64,000 bases of DNA from an uncultured Candidatus Melainabacteria bacterium (GCA_934757255.1 CAKVLL010000002.1:51071-115070), one strand, 5' to 3'; positions 8,766 through 18,574 are shown, counted from the stretch's first letter. The notes: generated by a model not told the origin, from the letters alone. Numbers and translations are program-made.

Positions 8766-11594
8766 ATGGCAGACAAAATTACAATTAAAGGTGCGAGAGA
8801 GCATAATTTAAAAAATGTATCGTTAGAAATTCCTAAAAACGAATTAGTCGTTTTTACGGGGGTTTCCGGTTCAGGAAAAAGTTCATTGGCTTTTGATACA
8901 ATTTTTGCAGAAGGTCAAAGACGTTATATAGAAAGCCTTTCTACTTACGCACGTCAATTTTTAGGACAAATGGATAAACCGGATGTAGATTATATTGACG
9001 GACTTACACCGGCAATTTCTATTGACCAAAAATCAACAAGCAATAATCCGCGCTCAACCGTCGGAACTGTTACAGAAATTTATGATTATTTACGTCTTTT
9101 GTACGCTCGAATTGGTACACCTTTTTGCCCTAAATGCGGAAAGCCGATTAAACCACAAACGATTGATGAAATTGTAAACAGTATTTTAAAACTTGAAACA
9201 GGAACAAAAATCCAAATTCTTGCACCAATTGTAAAAGGTAAAAAAGGAGAGTTTTTATCTTTATTTGAAGAATTAAGACAAGAAGGTTTTGTTCGTGTAA
9301 AAGTTGATGGCGAAATTTATAACCTTGATGAAGATGAAATTAAGCTGGCTAAGACTAAAACCCATACGATTTATGTTGTAGTAGATAGAGTTGTTATAAA
9401 ACCGGAAGCAAAATCTAGAATTGCAGACAGCGTTCAAATCGCGTTAAAAAAAGCGGATGGCGTTGCGACAATTGATGTAATTGGCGGTGAAGAAATAATT
9501 TACAGCGAAAAACTCGCTTGTCCTGATTGTAACTTGAGTTTTGAAGAATTAACTCCACGCATTTTCTCTTTTAACGCGCCTTACGGCGCTTGCGATAAGT
9601 GTGGCGGCATTGGCGTTGATTTTAAAATTGACCCCGATTTAGTTGTGCCTGATAAAAACAAATCCATAAAAGAAGGCGCGATTTATCCTTGGAGTAAATC
9701 ATCAACAGGATATTATGATGATGTAATAAATGCGGTTTCAGCTGAATACAAAATTGATTTGAATATCCCGTTTAAAGATTTGCCGGCTGAACATCAAACA
9801 ATTATTTTATATGGTTCAGAAGAGCGAATTCCAATGCGCATAAGGGAGTTTGGAACTAAACGCTATCGTACAACTTTGCAGAAGTTTATCGGCGTAATTC
9901 CATTTTTGATGAAACATTACAATCTTGAGAGCGAATATTGGAAAGCCGAAATTGAAAAATATATGATTACAACTCCTTGCGAAAAATGTGGTGGCTCAAG
10001 ACTTAAACCATTTCCGCTTGCCGTTAGGATAAACGGAGTTAATATATATGAGTTTTGTTTGATGCCGATTGATAAAGCTTACGAATTTGTAAGCGAGCTT
10101 TATTTGACACTCAGCGATTTTCAGATGAAAATCGGCAAACAAATCTTGGATGAGGTGCGCGCAAGATTAAAATTCTTGTGTGACGTAGGTTTGAACTATT
10201 TGAACCTTGCACGTACTTCAGGAACTCTTTCAGGCGGTGAAGCGCAGAGAATCAGACTGGCAACGCAAATCGGCAGCGGACTTTCAGGTGTACTCTACGT
10301 TTTGGATGAACCTTCTATCGGTTTACACCAACGCGATAACGATAGGCTCATTAAAACCTTGATTAAACTCAGAAATATGGGAAATTCACTTATTGTTGTT
10401 GAACATGATGAGGACACAATAAGAAATGCAGATTATATTGTTGATATAGGTCCAAATGCCGGTGCTTTTGGCGGAAATGTTATTGCTCAGGGCAGTGTTG
10501 AAGATATTATAGAAGCGCCAAACTCAATCACAGGCAAATATTTAAGCGGTGAATACAAAATTCCTATCCCTGAAAAAATTAGAGAAGGTAACGGTCAGTA
10601 TTTACAAATCAGAAATGCGTTCAAAAACAATTTAAAAAATATTGATTTAGATATTCCATTGGGCAAAATCGTTGTTCTTACAGGGGTTTCAGGTTCCGGA
10701 AAATCAACTTTGATGCAAGAGTTGATTTATGAATATGCAGTTCATAAACTTAGAAAAAACAAACCAAAGCCTCAGGGTGTGGACGAGATTTTGGGATTTG
10801 AAAACTTAGATAAAATTATTGATATTGACCAGTCGCCAATAGGCAGAACTCCACGCTCAAATCCAGCGACTTACACAGATGTATTTACACCGATTAGAGA
10901 ACTTTATGCAAAAACAAACGAAGCAAAAATGCGCGGTTACAAACCGGGAAGATTTAGTTTTAACGTTAAAGGCGGAAGATGCGAAGCTTGTTCTGGTGAT
11001 GGCGTTTTGAAAATTGAAATGAACTTCTTATCTGATGTTTATGTAAAATGCGATGTTTGTAAAGGAAAACGTTATAACAACGAAACTTTAGAAGTTAAAT
11101 ACAAAGGTAAAACAATTGCAGATGTTTTAGAAATGAGCGTAAAAGAAGCGTATGAATTCTTTGAAAATATTCCGCAAATTGCAAATAAGCTAAAAACACT
11201 TAATGATGTCGGTTTGGATTATATAAAACTTGGTCAAAGCGCTACAACGTTATCAGGCGGAGAAGCACAAAGAATTAAACTTGCAGCTGAACTTAATAAA
11301 CGCGCAACAGGTAAAACCTTGTATTTGCTAGATGAACCGTCTGTTGGTTTGCACTGGCATGATTTGGATAAGTTAATTAAAATTCTCCAACAACTTGCGG
11401 ATAACGGCAACACAATTTTAATTATTGAACACAATTTAGACTTAATTAAAGTTGCAGATTATATTATCGACCTCGGACCTGAGGGTGGAAATGCCGGAGG
11501 CGAAGTGGTTGCATGTGGTACACCGAGAGAAGTTTCAAAAAATCCAAATTCGCATACCGGACGATATTTAAAACCGTTTTTTTTACAAAAATGA
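8766..11594 (+). CDS. uvrA: Excinuclease ABC subunit A
   Basis: 942 residues, normal length. Two ABC ATPase halves with Walker A GVSGSGKS near residues 32 and 642, ABC signatures LSGGEAQRIRLA and LSGGEAQRIKLA, and Walker B LDEPSIGL / LDEPSVGL. Zinc modules are visible (CPKCGKPI; CEAC with CDVC). UvrA recognises bulky DNA lesions and loads UvrB in nucleotide excision repair. It is monocistronic here and appears to be expressed from a leaderless promoter. Confidence 0.97.
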   Translation: MADKITIKGAREHNLKNVSLEIPKNELVVFTGVSGSGKSSLAFDTIFAEGQRRYIESLSTYARQFLGQMDKPDVDYIDGLTPAISIDQKSTSNNPRSTVGTVTEIYDYLRLLYARIGTPFCPKCGKPIKPQTIDEIVNSILKLETGTKIQILAPIVKGKKGEFLSLFEELRQEGFVRVKVDGEIYNLDEDEIKLAKTKTHTIYVVVDRVVIKPEAKSRIADSVQIALKKADGVATIDVIGGEEIIYSEKLACPDCNLSFEELTPRIFSFNAPYGACDKCGGIGVDFKIDPDLVVPDKNKSIKEGAIYPWSKSSTGYYDDVINAVSAEYKIDLNIPFKDLPAEHQTIILYGSEERIPMRIREFGTKRYRTTLQKFIGVIPFLMKHYNLESEYWKAEIEKYMITTPCEKCGGSRLKPFPLAVRINGVNIYEFCLMPIDKAYEFVSELYLTLSDFQMKIGKQILDEVRARLKFLCDVGLNYLNLARTSGTLSGGEAQRIRLATQIGSGLSGVLYVLDEPSIGLHQRDNDRLIKTLIKLRNMGNSLIVVEHDEDTIRNADYIVDIGPNAGAFGGNVIAQGSVEDIIEAPNSITGKYLSGEYKIPIPEKIREGNGQYLQIRNAFKNNLKNIDLDIPLGKIVVLTGVSGSGKSTLMQELIYEYAVHKLRKNKPKPQGVDEILGFENLDKIIDIDQSPIGRTPRSNPATYTDVFTPIRELYAKTNEAKMRGYKPGRFSFNVKGGRCEACSGDGVLKIEMNFLSDVYVKCDVCKGKRYNNETLEVKYKGKTIADVLEMSVKEAYEFFENIPQIANKLKTLNDVGLDYIKLGQSATTLSGGEAQRIKLAAELNKRATGKTLYLLDEPSVGLHWHDLDKLIKILQQLADNGNTILIIEHNLDLIKVADYIIDLGPEGGNAGGEVVACGTPREVSKNPNSHTGRYLKPFFLQK

Positions 11595-11637
11595 TTTATA
11601 ATAAGACATTTATACATTTTCCTGATAAAATAGACAA

Positions 11638-13245
11638 ATGATTAGAGAACGTTTGAAAATTTTTATAGGTGACTGCTTAGGTAGTCTAAATTCAGCAATA
11701 GTAGCACTTCCACAAGCATTAGCATTTGGTGTGGCAACAGGTTTTGGTGCAAGTGCCGGCATTTGGGGTACAATAATTTTATGTATAATTGCCGGAGTTT
11801 TGGGTAGCAAAATTCCACTTCTTTCCGGAATCACAGGGCCGGCAACAATAGTTATAGCGTCAATTATGCATGCTTTGAATGCGGATACTTCATCCGTAAT
11901 TCTTGTAATATTTATGGCTGGAATTTTACAAACAATTCTTGCGCTGACTTCGCTTCCAACAATTGTAAAATATGTACCTTATCCTGTAATTTCCGGATTC
12001 ATGAACGGAATTGGTATTATCATTATAATTATGCAACTAAACCCACTAATCGGCTGTCCTGTTATGTCAAACACAATTAACAGCATTGGCGCGTTTTGGG
12101 GGAATTTGCATAACATAAATCCGGACGCATTGCTGATTAGCGGTTTGACTTTGGCTATTGTATTCGCCGTTCCTAAAAGATTTAACAAAATTGTGCCATC
12201 TCAAGCAATTGCGCTTGTTGTATGTACGCTAATTTCAATAAAACTGGGATTAAAAGTCGATAAGATTTCAGAAATTTCACTTGCAATGCCTAATTTAACT
12301 TTGCCAAAAGCCGGCTTGCATGAAGTTATTACTTATTTTCATTATGCTGTAACGCTTGCAATTGTTCTATCTGCAGAAAGCCTTTTGACAGTTCTTGTAT
12401 CAGATTCTTTAATGAAAACAAAAACTTCGTCAAAAAGTATGCTTTTAGGTCAAGGATTGGGAAATATGGTTTGCGCACTTTCCGGTTCGCTACCAGGTTC
12501 TGCGGCTACAATGCGTACCGTTGCCGCGATTAATACAGGTTCTACTACAAGAATTACCGCAATTATTAATCCTTTGATTTTGTTATTTTTGTTGTTCCAA
12601 CTTTCAGGCTTTGTTGCAGAAATTCCACTTGCTGTACTTGCCGGAATTTTGATAAAAATCGGTTACGATATTATTGATGTTAAGTTGCTAAAGGTTATAA
12701 AATTTGCGCCAAAAGATGATTTGTATATTTTGGCTTTGGTATTCGTTTTGACAGTATTTTATAACTTGATTGTAGCCGTGGGCGCAGGTATTACTTGCGC
12801 AGCTTTGCTTTATGCAAAAAGAACTGCGGATAGCGCAAAGCTTGTGCATAAGACAATTTATGATGATGAGATAGCTGATTTAGAAAAACTTTTGGATAAA
12901 AATTATAAACATAAAATTAGAGTTGTACATATTAATGGACAATTTTTCTTTGGTTCAGCAACCCAACTCGTTTCACAATTTGAAGATATTTGGGGTACAA
13001 AAATTTTAATTCTTGATTATTCTTCTGATGCGAAACTCGATATTTCTGCAATTTTTGCACTTGAAGATATTATTATAAGACTCAAATCACAAGGAATTAA
13101 AATATTCTTAGTTCTAAATTCTGAAGATATATTAAAACAGCTTGAAGAACACCAAATCATTAAACAAATCGGTAAAAAACATGTGTTCTTTAGCGAAAAA
13201 GAGGCTATAGAATTTGCTAAAAGACTTATTATTCATTGTAAATAA
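11638..13245 (+). CDS. SulP-family anion transporter with STAS domain
   Basis: 535 residues. The N-terminal ~400 residues hold about 10-12 hydrophobic segments, including SulP-like stretches (ALPQALAFGVATGFGASAGI; LPGSAATMRT). Residues ~420-530 form a cytoplasmic STAS domain (VVHINGQFFFGSA). These proteins carry sulfate, bicarbonate or other anions across the inner membrane, and the substrate cannot be told. TGATAAAAT ends 6 nt before the ATG, another apparent leaderless start. It lies 43 bp after uvrA but probably has its own promoter. Confidence 0.88.
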   Translation: MIRERLKIFIGDCLGSLNSAIVALPQALAFGVATGFGASAGIWGTIILCIIAGVLGSKIPLLSGITGPATIVIASIMHALNADTSSVILVIFMAGILQTILALTSLPTIVKYVPYPVISGFMNGIGIIIIIMQLNPLIGCPVMSNTINSIGAFWGNLHNINPDALLISGLTLAIVFAVPKRFNKIVPSQAIALVVCTLISIKLGLKVDKISEISLAMPNLTLPKAGLHEVITYFHYAVTLAIVLSAESLLTVLVSDSLMKTKTSSKSMLLGQGLGNMVCALSGSLPGSAATMRTVAAINTGSTTRITAIINPLILLFLLFQLSGFVAEIPLAVLAGILIKIGYDIIDVKLLKVIKFAPKDDLYILALVFVLTVFYNLIVAVGAGITCAALLYAKRTADSAKLVHKTIYDDEIADLEKLLDKNYKHKIRVVHINGQFFFGSATQLVSQFEDIWGTKILILDYSSDAKLDISAIFALEDIIIRLKSQGIKIFLVLNSEDILKQLEEHQIIKQIGKKHVFFSEKEAIEFAKRLIIHCK

Positions 13246-13290
13246 ATTTACACAAAATGTTGATTTCAATTATTTTTCTTAAATTACTCG

Positions 13291-13319
13291 TTGTAAATGT
13301 TATTTTTATATTATATAAT
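13291..13319 (+). promoter_or_regulatory. Promoter of atpD
   Basis: TTGTAA (13291-13296), a 17-nt spacer, then TATAAT (13314-13319), 29 nt before the atpD ATG, which has a GAGGG ribosome site. A conventional promoter with a short leader. Confidence 0.6.
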
Positions 13320-13348
13320 TAATTCAACGAAGAGATGAGGGAATATTA

Positions 13349-14755
13349 ATGGAAACTTTAAACAAAAATGAAGGTTTAATTACTCAGATTATCGGCCCCG
13401 TAATTGACGTAGAATTTGCACAGGGCGAACTTCCTGAGATTTATACCGCTTTAAAAATTTATAATGAAGATGGAACTTGTACTGTAGCAGAAGTTCAACA
13501 AATGCTTGGTTCAAACCGCGTTAGAACAGTTGCGATGTCATCAACTGACGGTTTGAAAAGAGGTATGAAAGTTGTAAATACCGGTGAACCTATTAAAATT
13601 CCTGTTGGTAAACCAATTTTAGGCAGAATTTTAAATGTTATCGGTGAACCTGTTGATAAAATGGGCGATATTCAAACAAATGATTATCTTCCAATCCATA
13701 GAGAATCACCAAAACTTGTTGATCAAAATACTGATATCGAAATTTTAGAAACCGGCATTAAAGCTATTGACCTTATTCAACCGTACCAAAAAGGTGGTAA
13801 GATTGGTCTGTTCGGCGGTGCAGGTGTTGGTAAAACAGTTTTGATTATGGAGTTGATTCATAACATCGCATCTGAACACTCAGGTGTTTCTGTTTTTGGC
13901 GGTGTTGGTGAAAGAACTCGTGAAGGCAACGACTTGTGGAACGAAATGAAAGAATCAGGCGTTATCGACAAAGTTGCACTGATTTACGGTCAGATGAACG
14001 AACCACCTGGAGCTCGTATGAGAGTTGGTCTTTCAGCTTTGACTGCTGCTGAATACTTTAGAGATTTCTCTAAACAAGACGTACTTTTGTTTATTGATAA
14101 CATCTTTAGATTTACTCAAGCAGGTTCAGAAGTATCAGCTCTACTTGGTCGTATGCCATCAGCCGTTGGTTACCAGCCTACATTGGCTACTGAAATGGGC
14201 GAATTGCAAGAACGTATTACATCCACTAAAGATGGTTCTATTACATCAGTTCAAGCGATTTATGTACCTGCCGATGACTTAACTGACCCGGCTCCGGCTA
14301 CAACATTCTCTCACTTGGACGCTTCAACAGTACTTTCAAGACAAATTGCGTCTTTAGGTATTTATCCGGCAGTTGATCCGTTGGCTTCAAATTCAAGAGT
14401 TCTTGACCCTAATATTATTGGTGATGAACACTACGAAGTAACAAGAAAAGTTCTTGAAATTTTACAAAAATATAAAGAACTTCAAGATATCATTGCTATT
14501 TTGGGTATGGATGAATTGTCTGATGAAGATAAAGAAACTGTAAACAGAGCAAGAAAAATTCAAAGATTTTTATCTCAACCGTTCTTTGTTGCTGAACAAT
14601 TCTCTGGTATCCCTGGTAAATACGTTAAACTTGAAGATACAATCAGAGGCTTCAAAGAAATTATTGAAGGTAAACATGATGACTTGCCGGAACAAGCTTT
14701 CTACATGGTTGGTACTATTGAAGAAGCTGTTGAAAAGGCGAAAACACTACAATAG
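13349..14755 (+). CDS. atpD: ATP synthase F1 subunit beta
   Basis: 468 residues, standard length. Walker A GGAGVGKTV near residue 150, the catalytic GERTREGNDL, and LFIDNIFRFTQAGSEVSALL are all intact. This is the catalytic subunit of the F1 ATPase at the inner membrane. It pairs only with atpC (epsilon); alpha, gamma and delta are not adjacent, a split gene order well known in cyanobacteria. The 214-bp gap to atpC holds a family II hairpin. Confidence 0.98.
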   Translation: METLNKNEGLITQIIGPVIDVEFAQGELPEIYTALKIYNEDGTCTVAEVQQMLGSNRVRTVAMSSTDGLKRGMKVVNTGEPIKIPVGKPILGRILNVIGEPVDKMGDIQTNDYLPIHRESPKLVDQNTDIEILETGIKAIDLIQPYQKGGKIGLFGGAGVGKTVLIMELIHNIASEHSGVSVFGGVGERTREGNDLWNEMKESGVIDKVALIYGQMNEPPGARMRVGLSALTAAEYFRDFSKQDVLLFIDNIFRFTQAGSEVSALLGRMPSAVGYQPTLATEMGELQERITSTKDGSITSVQAIYVPADDLTDPAPATTFSHLDASTVLSRQIASLGIYPAVDPLASNSRVLDPNIIGDEHYEVTRKVLEILQKYKELQDIIAILGMDELSDEDKETVNRARKIQRFLSQPFFVAEQFSGIPGKYVKLEDTIRGFKEIIEGKHDDLPEQAFYMVGTIEEAVEKAKTLQ

Positions 14756-14790
14756 AGAATTGAAAGCAAATTTTGAAAAAATAATCAATA

Positions 14791-14943
14791 ATGGAAAATT
14801 GAAAGTGGAAAATGGAAAATTGTTTTAAACATTTATTAATATTAAATAATTCAATATTGAACGTATTTTATTAAAAAATGTAGGGTGCAATTTTTGCACC
14901 AAATAAATAATTTTCCATTTTCAATTATCCATTTTCCATTAAA
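14791..14943 (+). repeat. Family II hairpin element, atpD-atpC gap
   Basis: Left arm 14791-14828 is made of degenerate TGGAAAAT / TGAAAGT units; right arm ~14909-14943 is the reverse complement (CATTTTCAATTATCC and similar). The loop carries a small perfect hairpin GGTGCAA/TTGCACC (14884-14900). The right arm ends about 15 nt before the AAAGG ribosome site of atpC. It lies between two subunits that must be made in a 3:1 ratio. Confidence 0.8.
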
Positions 14944-14969
14944 ACAATATTTGTTTTGAAAGGTTTACA

Positions 14970-15362
14970 ATGAACTTAAAAATAATTACTCACGAACGAA
15001 TAGTTTTTGAAGGCGAGGTTGATGAACTCGTACTTCAGACAACAGGTGGACAAATTGGTATTTTGAAAGACCACGTCCCTCTTACAACTGCGCTTGATAT
15101 TGGGGTTACAAAAGCTAAAATTGGCGATAAATACAAATATTTCGCAACAATGGGTGGAATTTTTCAATTCAAAGATAATGTTGCTACAATTTTGACTGAT
15201 GTTTGCGAAGACGGATGTGATATTGATGTAACTCGTGCAAATAGTGCAAAACAAAGAGCGGAAGCACGTTTGGCTGATAATGATGCAAAAATCGATTCAG
15301 AACGTGCACAAGCTGCATTGGCGCGTTCTCTTGCGAGATTGAAAGCCGCTTTGAATAAATAA
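14970..15362 (+). CDS. atpC: ATP synthase F1 subunit epsilon
   Basis: 130 residues. Beta-sandwich N-terminus (KIITHERIVFEGEVDELVLQ, GQIGILKDHVPLTTAL) and a C-terminal helical hairpin rich in Ala/Arg (QAALARSLARLKAAL). Epsilon links the F1 rotor to the c-ring and restrains ATP hydrolysis. AAAGG lies 6 nt upstream of the ATG. A strong terminator follows. Confidence 0.96.
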   Translation: MNLKIITHERIVFEGEVDELVLQTTGGQIGILKDHVPLTTALDIGVTKAKIGDKYKYFATMGGIFQFKDNVATILTDVCEDGCDIDVTRANSAKQRAEARLADNDAKIDSERAQAALARSLARLKAALNK

Positions 15363-15380
15363 AAAGATATAAGAAAAAAA

Positions 15381-15417
15381 GAAAACTCATCTAACGCGGA
15401 TGAGTTTTCTTTTTATT
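15381..15417. terminator. Bidirectional terminator between atpC and fliI
   Basis: Stem GAAAACTCATC (15381-15391) pairs with GATGAGTTTTC (15399-15409). T-rich sequence follows on the plus strand, and an A-rich stretch precedes it, so it can also serve the convergent fliI transcript. Confidence 0.85.
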
Positions 15418-15428
15418 TCTATTAAAAT

Positions 15429-16754
15429 TTAACCAACACCAGCCAACTGTCCTAATTGCAAAAGCAGATTTACCGTTTCTTGATAATCAATTTTATCATC
15501 AGTTGATTGTTTCAAAAAGCCATCTATGTTATTCATCATTGCAATAGCCTTATCGCACATAGGGTCAGAACCTTTTACATAGGCACCGATATTAATTAAA
15601 TCTTCATTCTTTTTATGAACAGCAAGAAGATTTCTTATGACACCTGCCGCCTGTCTATGTTCTTTTGTTGTAACATCTCCCATAACACGACTTAGAGATT
15701 GTAAAACGTCAACAGCAGGATAATGGTTTTTGTGTGCCAAATCTCTCGAAAGCATAATATGACCATCTAAAATGCTTCTTGCAGTATCTGAAATTGGCTC
15801 ATTAAAATCATCACCTTCAACCAAAACGGTGTAAAGCCCTGTAATTGTTCCGTATTCGTTTGTACCGGCTCTTTCCATAAGTTTAGGCATAATTGCAAAC
15901 ACTGATGGCGTGTAACCTCTTGTAGCAGGGGGCTCTCCGATAGCGAGTCCGACTTCTCTTTGCGCCATTGCAATACGAGTTACTGAGTCAAGCATAAATA
16001 AAACGTCAAAACCCTTATCTCTAAAATATTCTGCAATTGAAGTTGCAACAAATGCAGCTTTTATCTTCACTAATGACGGCTGTTCAGATGTTGCTGCGAT
16101 TACAATTGAGCGTTTCATACCTTCTGGACCTAAAATTTCTTCAATAAATTCTTTAACCTCACGTCCACGTTCACCAATCAGCGCAATAACATTCAAATCT
16201 GCAGTTGTATTTTTCGCCATCATACCAATTGTTGTACTTTTACCAACGCCGGAACCGGCAAAAATACCCATTCTCTGACCCTTGCCAACTGTCATAAATC
16301 CATCAATTGAGCGTATGCCAAGAGAAAGCGGCTCAGAAATTCTTTTGCGCTTAAGTGGATTGATAGCATCCGCGTGCGTTGAACGATATTCCGAAAAACG
16401 AATATCACCCAATGTATCAATAGGATTGCCTAAACCATCTAAAACACGTCCGATGAGTTGATTTCCAACACCAATTTTCATTGCACCACCGGTATTTACT
16501 ACCAATGCCCCTGGGTGAATTCCATCAGGATTTGCAAGAGGCATAAGCAAAATTTTATCTCGCTTAAAACCAACAACTTCTGCCATTGTAGGCTTATCAT
16601 TATAATCATTATAAATATAGCACAAATCACCGATTGAAGATTTTGGACCATCAGATTCAATTGTTAACCCAATAATTTCAGTAATTTTACCGATTTCTTT
16701 AATAGTTTTTGAGTCTTTAATTATGCTTAAATATTTTTCCTTATTCCAACTCAT
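15429..16754 (-). CDS. fliI: Flagellum-specific export ATPase FliI
   Basis: 441 residues from ATG 16754. Walker A GSGVGKSTTIGM, IALIGERGREVKEFIEE, MLDSVTRIAMAQREVGLA and GEPPATRGYTPSVFA are characteristic of FliI rather than F1-alpha/beta. It energises flagellar type III export as a hexamer with FliH. Its start overlaps the end of fliH by 14 bp, suggesting coupled translation; the longer open frame into fliH was not used. Last gene of a fliF-fliG-fliH-fliI operon. Confidence 0.95.
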   Translation of the reverse strand: MSWNKEKYLSIIKDSKTIKEIGKITEIIGLTIESDGPKSSIGDLCYIYNDYNDKPTMAEVVGFKRDKILLMPLANPDGIHPGALVVNTGGAMKIGVGNQLIGRVLDGLGNPIDTLGDIRFSEYRSTHADAINPLKRKRISEPLSLGIRSIDGFMTVGKGQRMGIFAGSGVGKSTTIGMMAKNTTADLNVIALIGERGREVKEFIEEILGPEGMKRSIVIAATSEQPSLVKIKAAFVATSIAEYFRDKGFDVLFMLDSVTRIAMAQREVGLAIGEPPATRGYTPSVFAIMPKLMERAGTNEYGTITGLYTVLVEGDDFNEPISDTARSILDGHIMLSRDLAHKNHYPAVDVLQSLSRVMGDVTTKEHRQAAGVIRNLLAVHKKNEDLINIGAYVKGSDPMCDKAIAMMNNIDGFLKQSTDDKIDYQETVNLLLQLGQLAGVG

Positions 16755-17493
16755 TATTAGCACCCGTAAGCATGTTTTGTGCAATTTCCGCAATCTGAGA
16801 AGAAACTCTCGAATCCAATCTGATATCAGGTGTTTCCACAATCACACCATCAGAAGAAAGTGAATTATCTTCTACTATTCTCAAATTCTGCAAAGTCGGA
16901 AATTCACCTCTAAAGCTTGGCACAAGTTTGTTAATATTTTCAACGAGTTCCGGATTAACAATAATTGTGATATTTTCCTTGTCATTTAATTGTTTAATAG
17001 CGTCCAACGTAATTCTATAAAGAACTTTATTATCAAATTTTTGATGACAAACTTTATCTGCTATTGCAACAATCAAATCAACAATATCTTGAGAAGCCGA
17101 GTCTATGATATTTTTTTTCATATCAAAAGAGCTGCTTGCAAGCGTATCTAATGATTTCAAACCTTCTTGCGCATCGTTTTGAAATTTATAAAGCCCATCC
17201 TGCTCACCTTGTTTAAATCCTTCTTCGTAAGCTTGTTTTTTTATTGCTTCGTATTCTTGCTGAGCTTTGTTACGCGCATCTTGTATAATTCTTTCAGCTT
17301 CTGTATTTGCAGTCTGAATTACAACTTGAGATTGATTTTGTGCAGAGTCTAAAATTTGTTGAGCTTTAGCATCAGTTTCTGCAATAATTTGTTGAACTTT
17401 TGCCTGCTGTCTTGTAACACGAGTTTGCTCAATAGGCAACACAAAACTGTCGCCCATCTGAATTTCTTGACCTTTTATTCTATTACTACTCAA
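16741..17493 (-). CDS. fliH: Flagellar assembly protein FliH
   Basis: 250 residues if the TTG at 17493 is used (GAGGAT upstream); an ATG at 17457 is the alternative. Residues ~25-110 are strongly coiled coil with many Ala, Gln and Glu; the C-terminal half fits the FliH / V-ATPase E-type stator fold. FliH binds FliI and links it to the switch complex. Identity rests on coiled-coil character plus its place between fliG and fliI. The TTG start overlaps the fliG stop codon region by 8 bp. Confidence 0.88.
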   Translation of the reverse strand: MSSNRIKGQEIQMGDSFVLPIEQTRVTRQQAKVQQIIAETDAKAQQILDSAQNQSQVVIQTANTEAERIIQDARNKAQQEYEAIKKQAYEEGFKQGEQDGLYKFQNDAQEGLKSLDTLASSSFDMKKNIIDSASQDIVDLIVAIADKVCHQKFDNKVLYRITLDAIKQLNDKENITIIVNPELVENINKLVPSFRGEFPTLQNLRIVEDNSLSSDGVIVETPDIRLDSRVSSQIAEIAQNMLTGANNELE

Positions 17494-18535
17494 CTAATTC
17501 ATCCTCAACACTAGCACGCGTAATTGTAATTTCACCTGTTGCCTCAAGATTTCTAATCGCATTAACAATACCTGTTTGTGCTTCCTGAACTTCTTTTGCT
17601 CTAACAGGTCCAAGATATTCCATATCGTCCGTAAGCATTTGTTTCGCACGTTCAGACATGTTCTTAAATATTTTATTCTTAATTTCGTCTTTTGTGCCTT
17701 TAAGCGCAAGAGCAAGTTGTTTCGTATCGATTTCTCTAAGCAATCTTTGAATAGCTCTGTCATCAAGAATAATAATATCTTCAAATACAAACATCAAGTC
17801 GCGAACTTCTTGAGCCATTTCTTGATTTTCAATATCAAGCCATTCCATAATATTCTTTTCTGTGCCACGGTCGCAGCAGTTCAAAATGTTTGCTAATGAT
17901 TCTACGCCGCCAGCATTTGAAAAATCTTGAACAAGCAAGGCTGAAAATTTGCGCTCTACTATATCTTCAATTGTTGATAAAATTTCGGGGTTTGTAGGTG
18001 TCATATCAGCAATTCGCATAGAAACGACCGCTTGAATATCCGGTGGTAAAAATGCTAAAACTTGTGCTGATAATTCAGGTCTTAAATAAGCCAAAATTAA
18101 TGCCAATAATTGTGGGTTTTCAGATGCAAAAGTGTTTGCAAGTTGTGAAGGATCGGCTTCGTTTAAGAAATAAAATGGGTTAGTGTTAACCATTGAGTTA
18201 ACTTTATCCAAAAGTTTTCCTGCTTCTGCTTCACCATAAGTTTGAACAAGAAGCTGTTTTGCATAACCAACACCGCCTTGAGCGATATAGTTTTTAGCTT
18301 GGAATACGGTTTTGAATTCTGTCAAAACGTCATTCAAATCCTCGTCAGACACTTTGCCTAAATTGGCAATATCAAGAGTAATTTGTTCAAGCAAATCTTC
18401 GTCTTTTATATTTTTAAGTATTTCAGAAGCTGTTGCAGGTCCAAGTGCAATCAAAAGTGCAGCGACCTTCTGACTCGGACGCGTAATTGTCCTTTTTGCT
18501 TCTTCTTTAGCTTTTTTTATTTCTTCGATACCCAT
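17486..18535 (-). CDS. fliG: Flagellar motor switch protein FliG
   Basis: 349 residues. N-terminal QKVAALLIALGPATASEIL, a middle ARM-like domain, and a C-terminal torque helix region with charged residues (LLREIDTKQLALALKG) are typical. FliG sits on the FliF ring and converts ion flow at the stators into rotation. AAGGAAAAAG precedes the ATG. It follows fliF across a 192-bp gap with a family II hairpin, then overlaps fliH. Confidence 0.95.
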   Translation of the reverse strand: MGIEEIKKAKEEAKRTITRPSQKVAALLIALGPATASEILKNIKDEDLLEQITLDIANLGKVSDEDLNDVLTEFKTVFQAKNYIAQGGVGYAKQLLVQTYGEAEAGKLLDKVNSMVNTNPFYFLNEADPSQLANTFASENPQLLALILAYLRPELSAQVLAFLPPDIQAVVSMRIADMTPTNPEILSTIEDIVERKFSALLVQDFSNAGGVESLANILNCCDRGTEKNIMEWLDIENQEMAQEVRDLMFVFEDIIILDDRAIQRLLREIDTKQLALALKGTKDEIKNKIFKNMSERAKQMLTDDMEYLGPVRAKEVQEAQTGIVNAIRNLEATGEITITRASVEDELVE

Positions 18536-18574
18536 GACTTTTTCCTTTTGGCGTTAAAGCTTCTAGTAAAATTA

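Noticed and set aside
15429..16841. ATP synthase alpha subunit next to atpD-atpC
   Set aside because: The motifs (GERGREVKEF, TRIAMAQREVGLA, TRGYTPSVFA) and the neighbours fliH, fliG and fliF identify FliI. It is also on the opposite strand.
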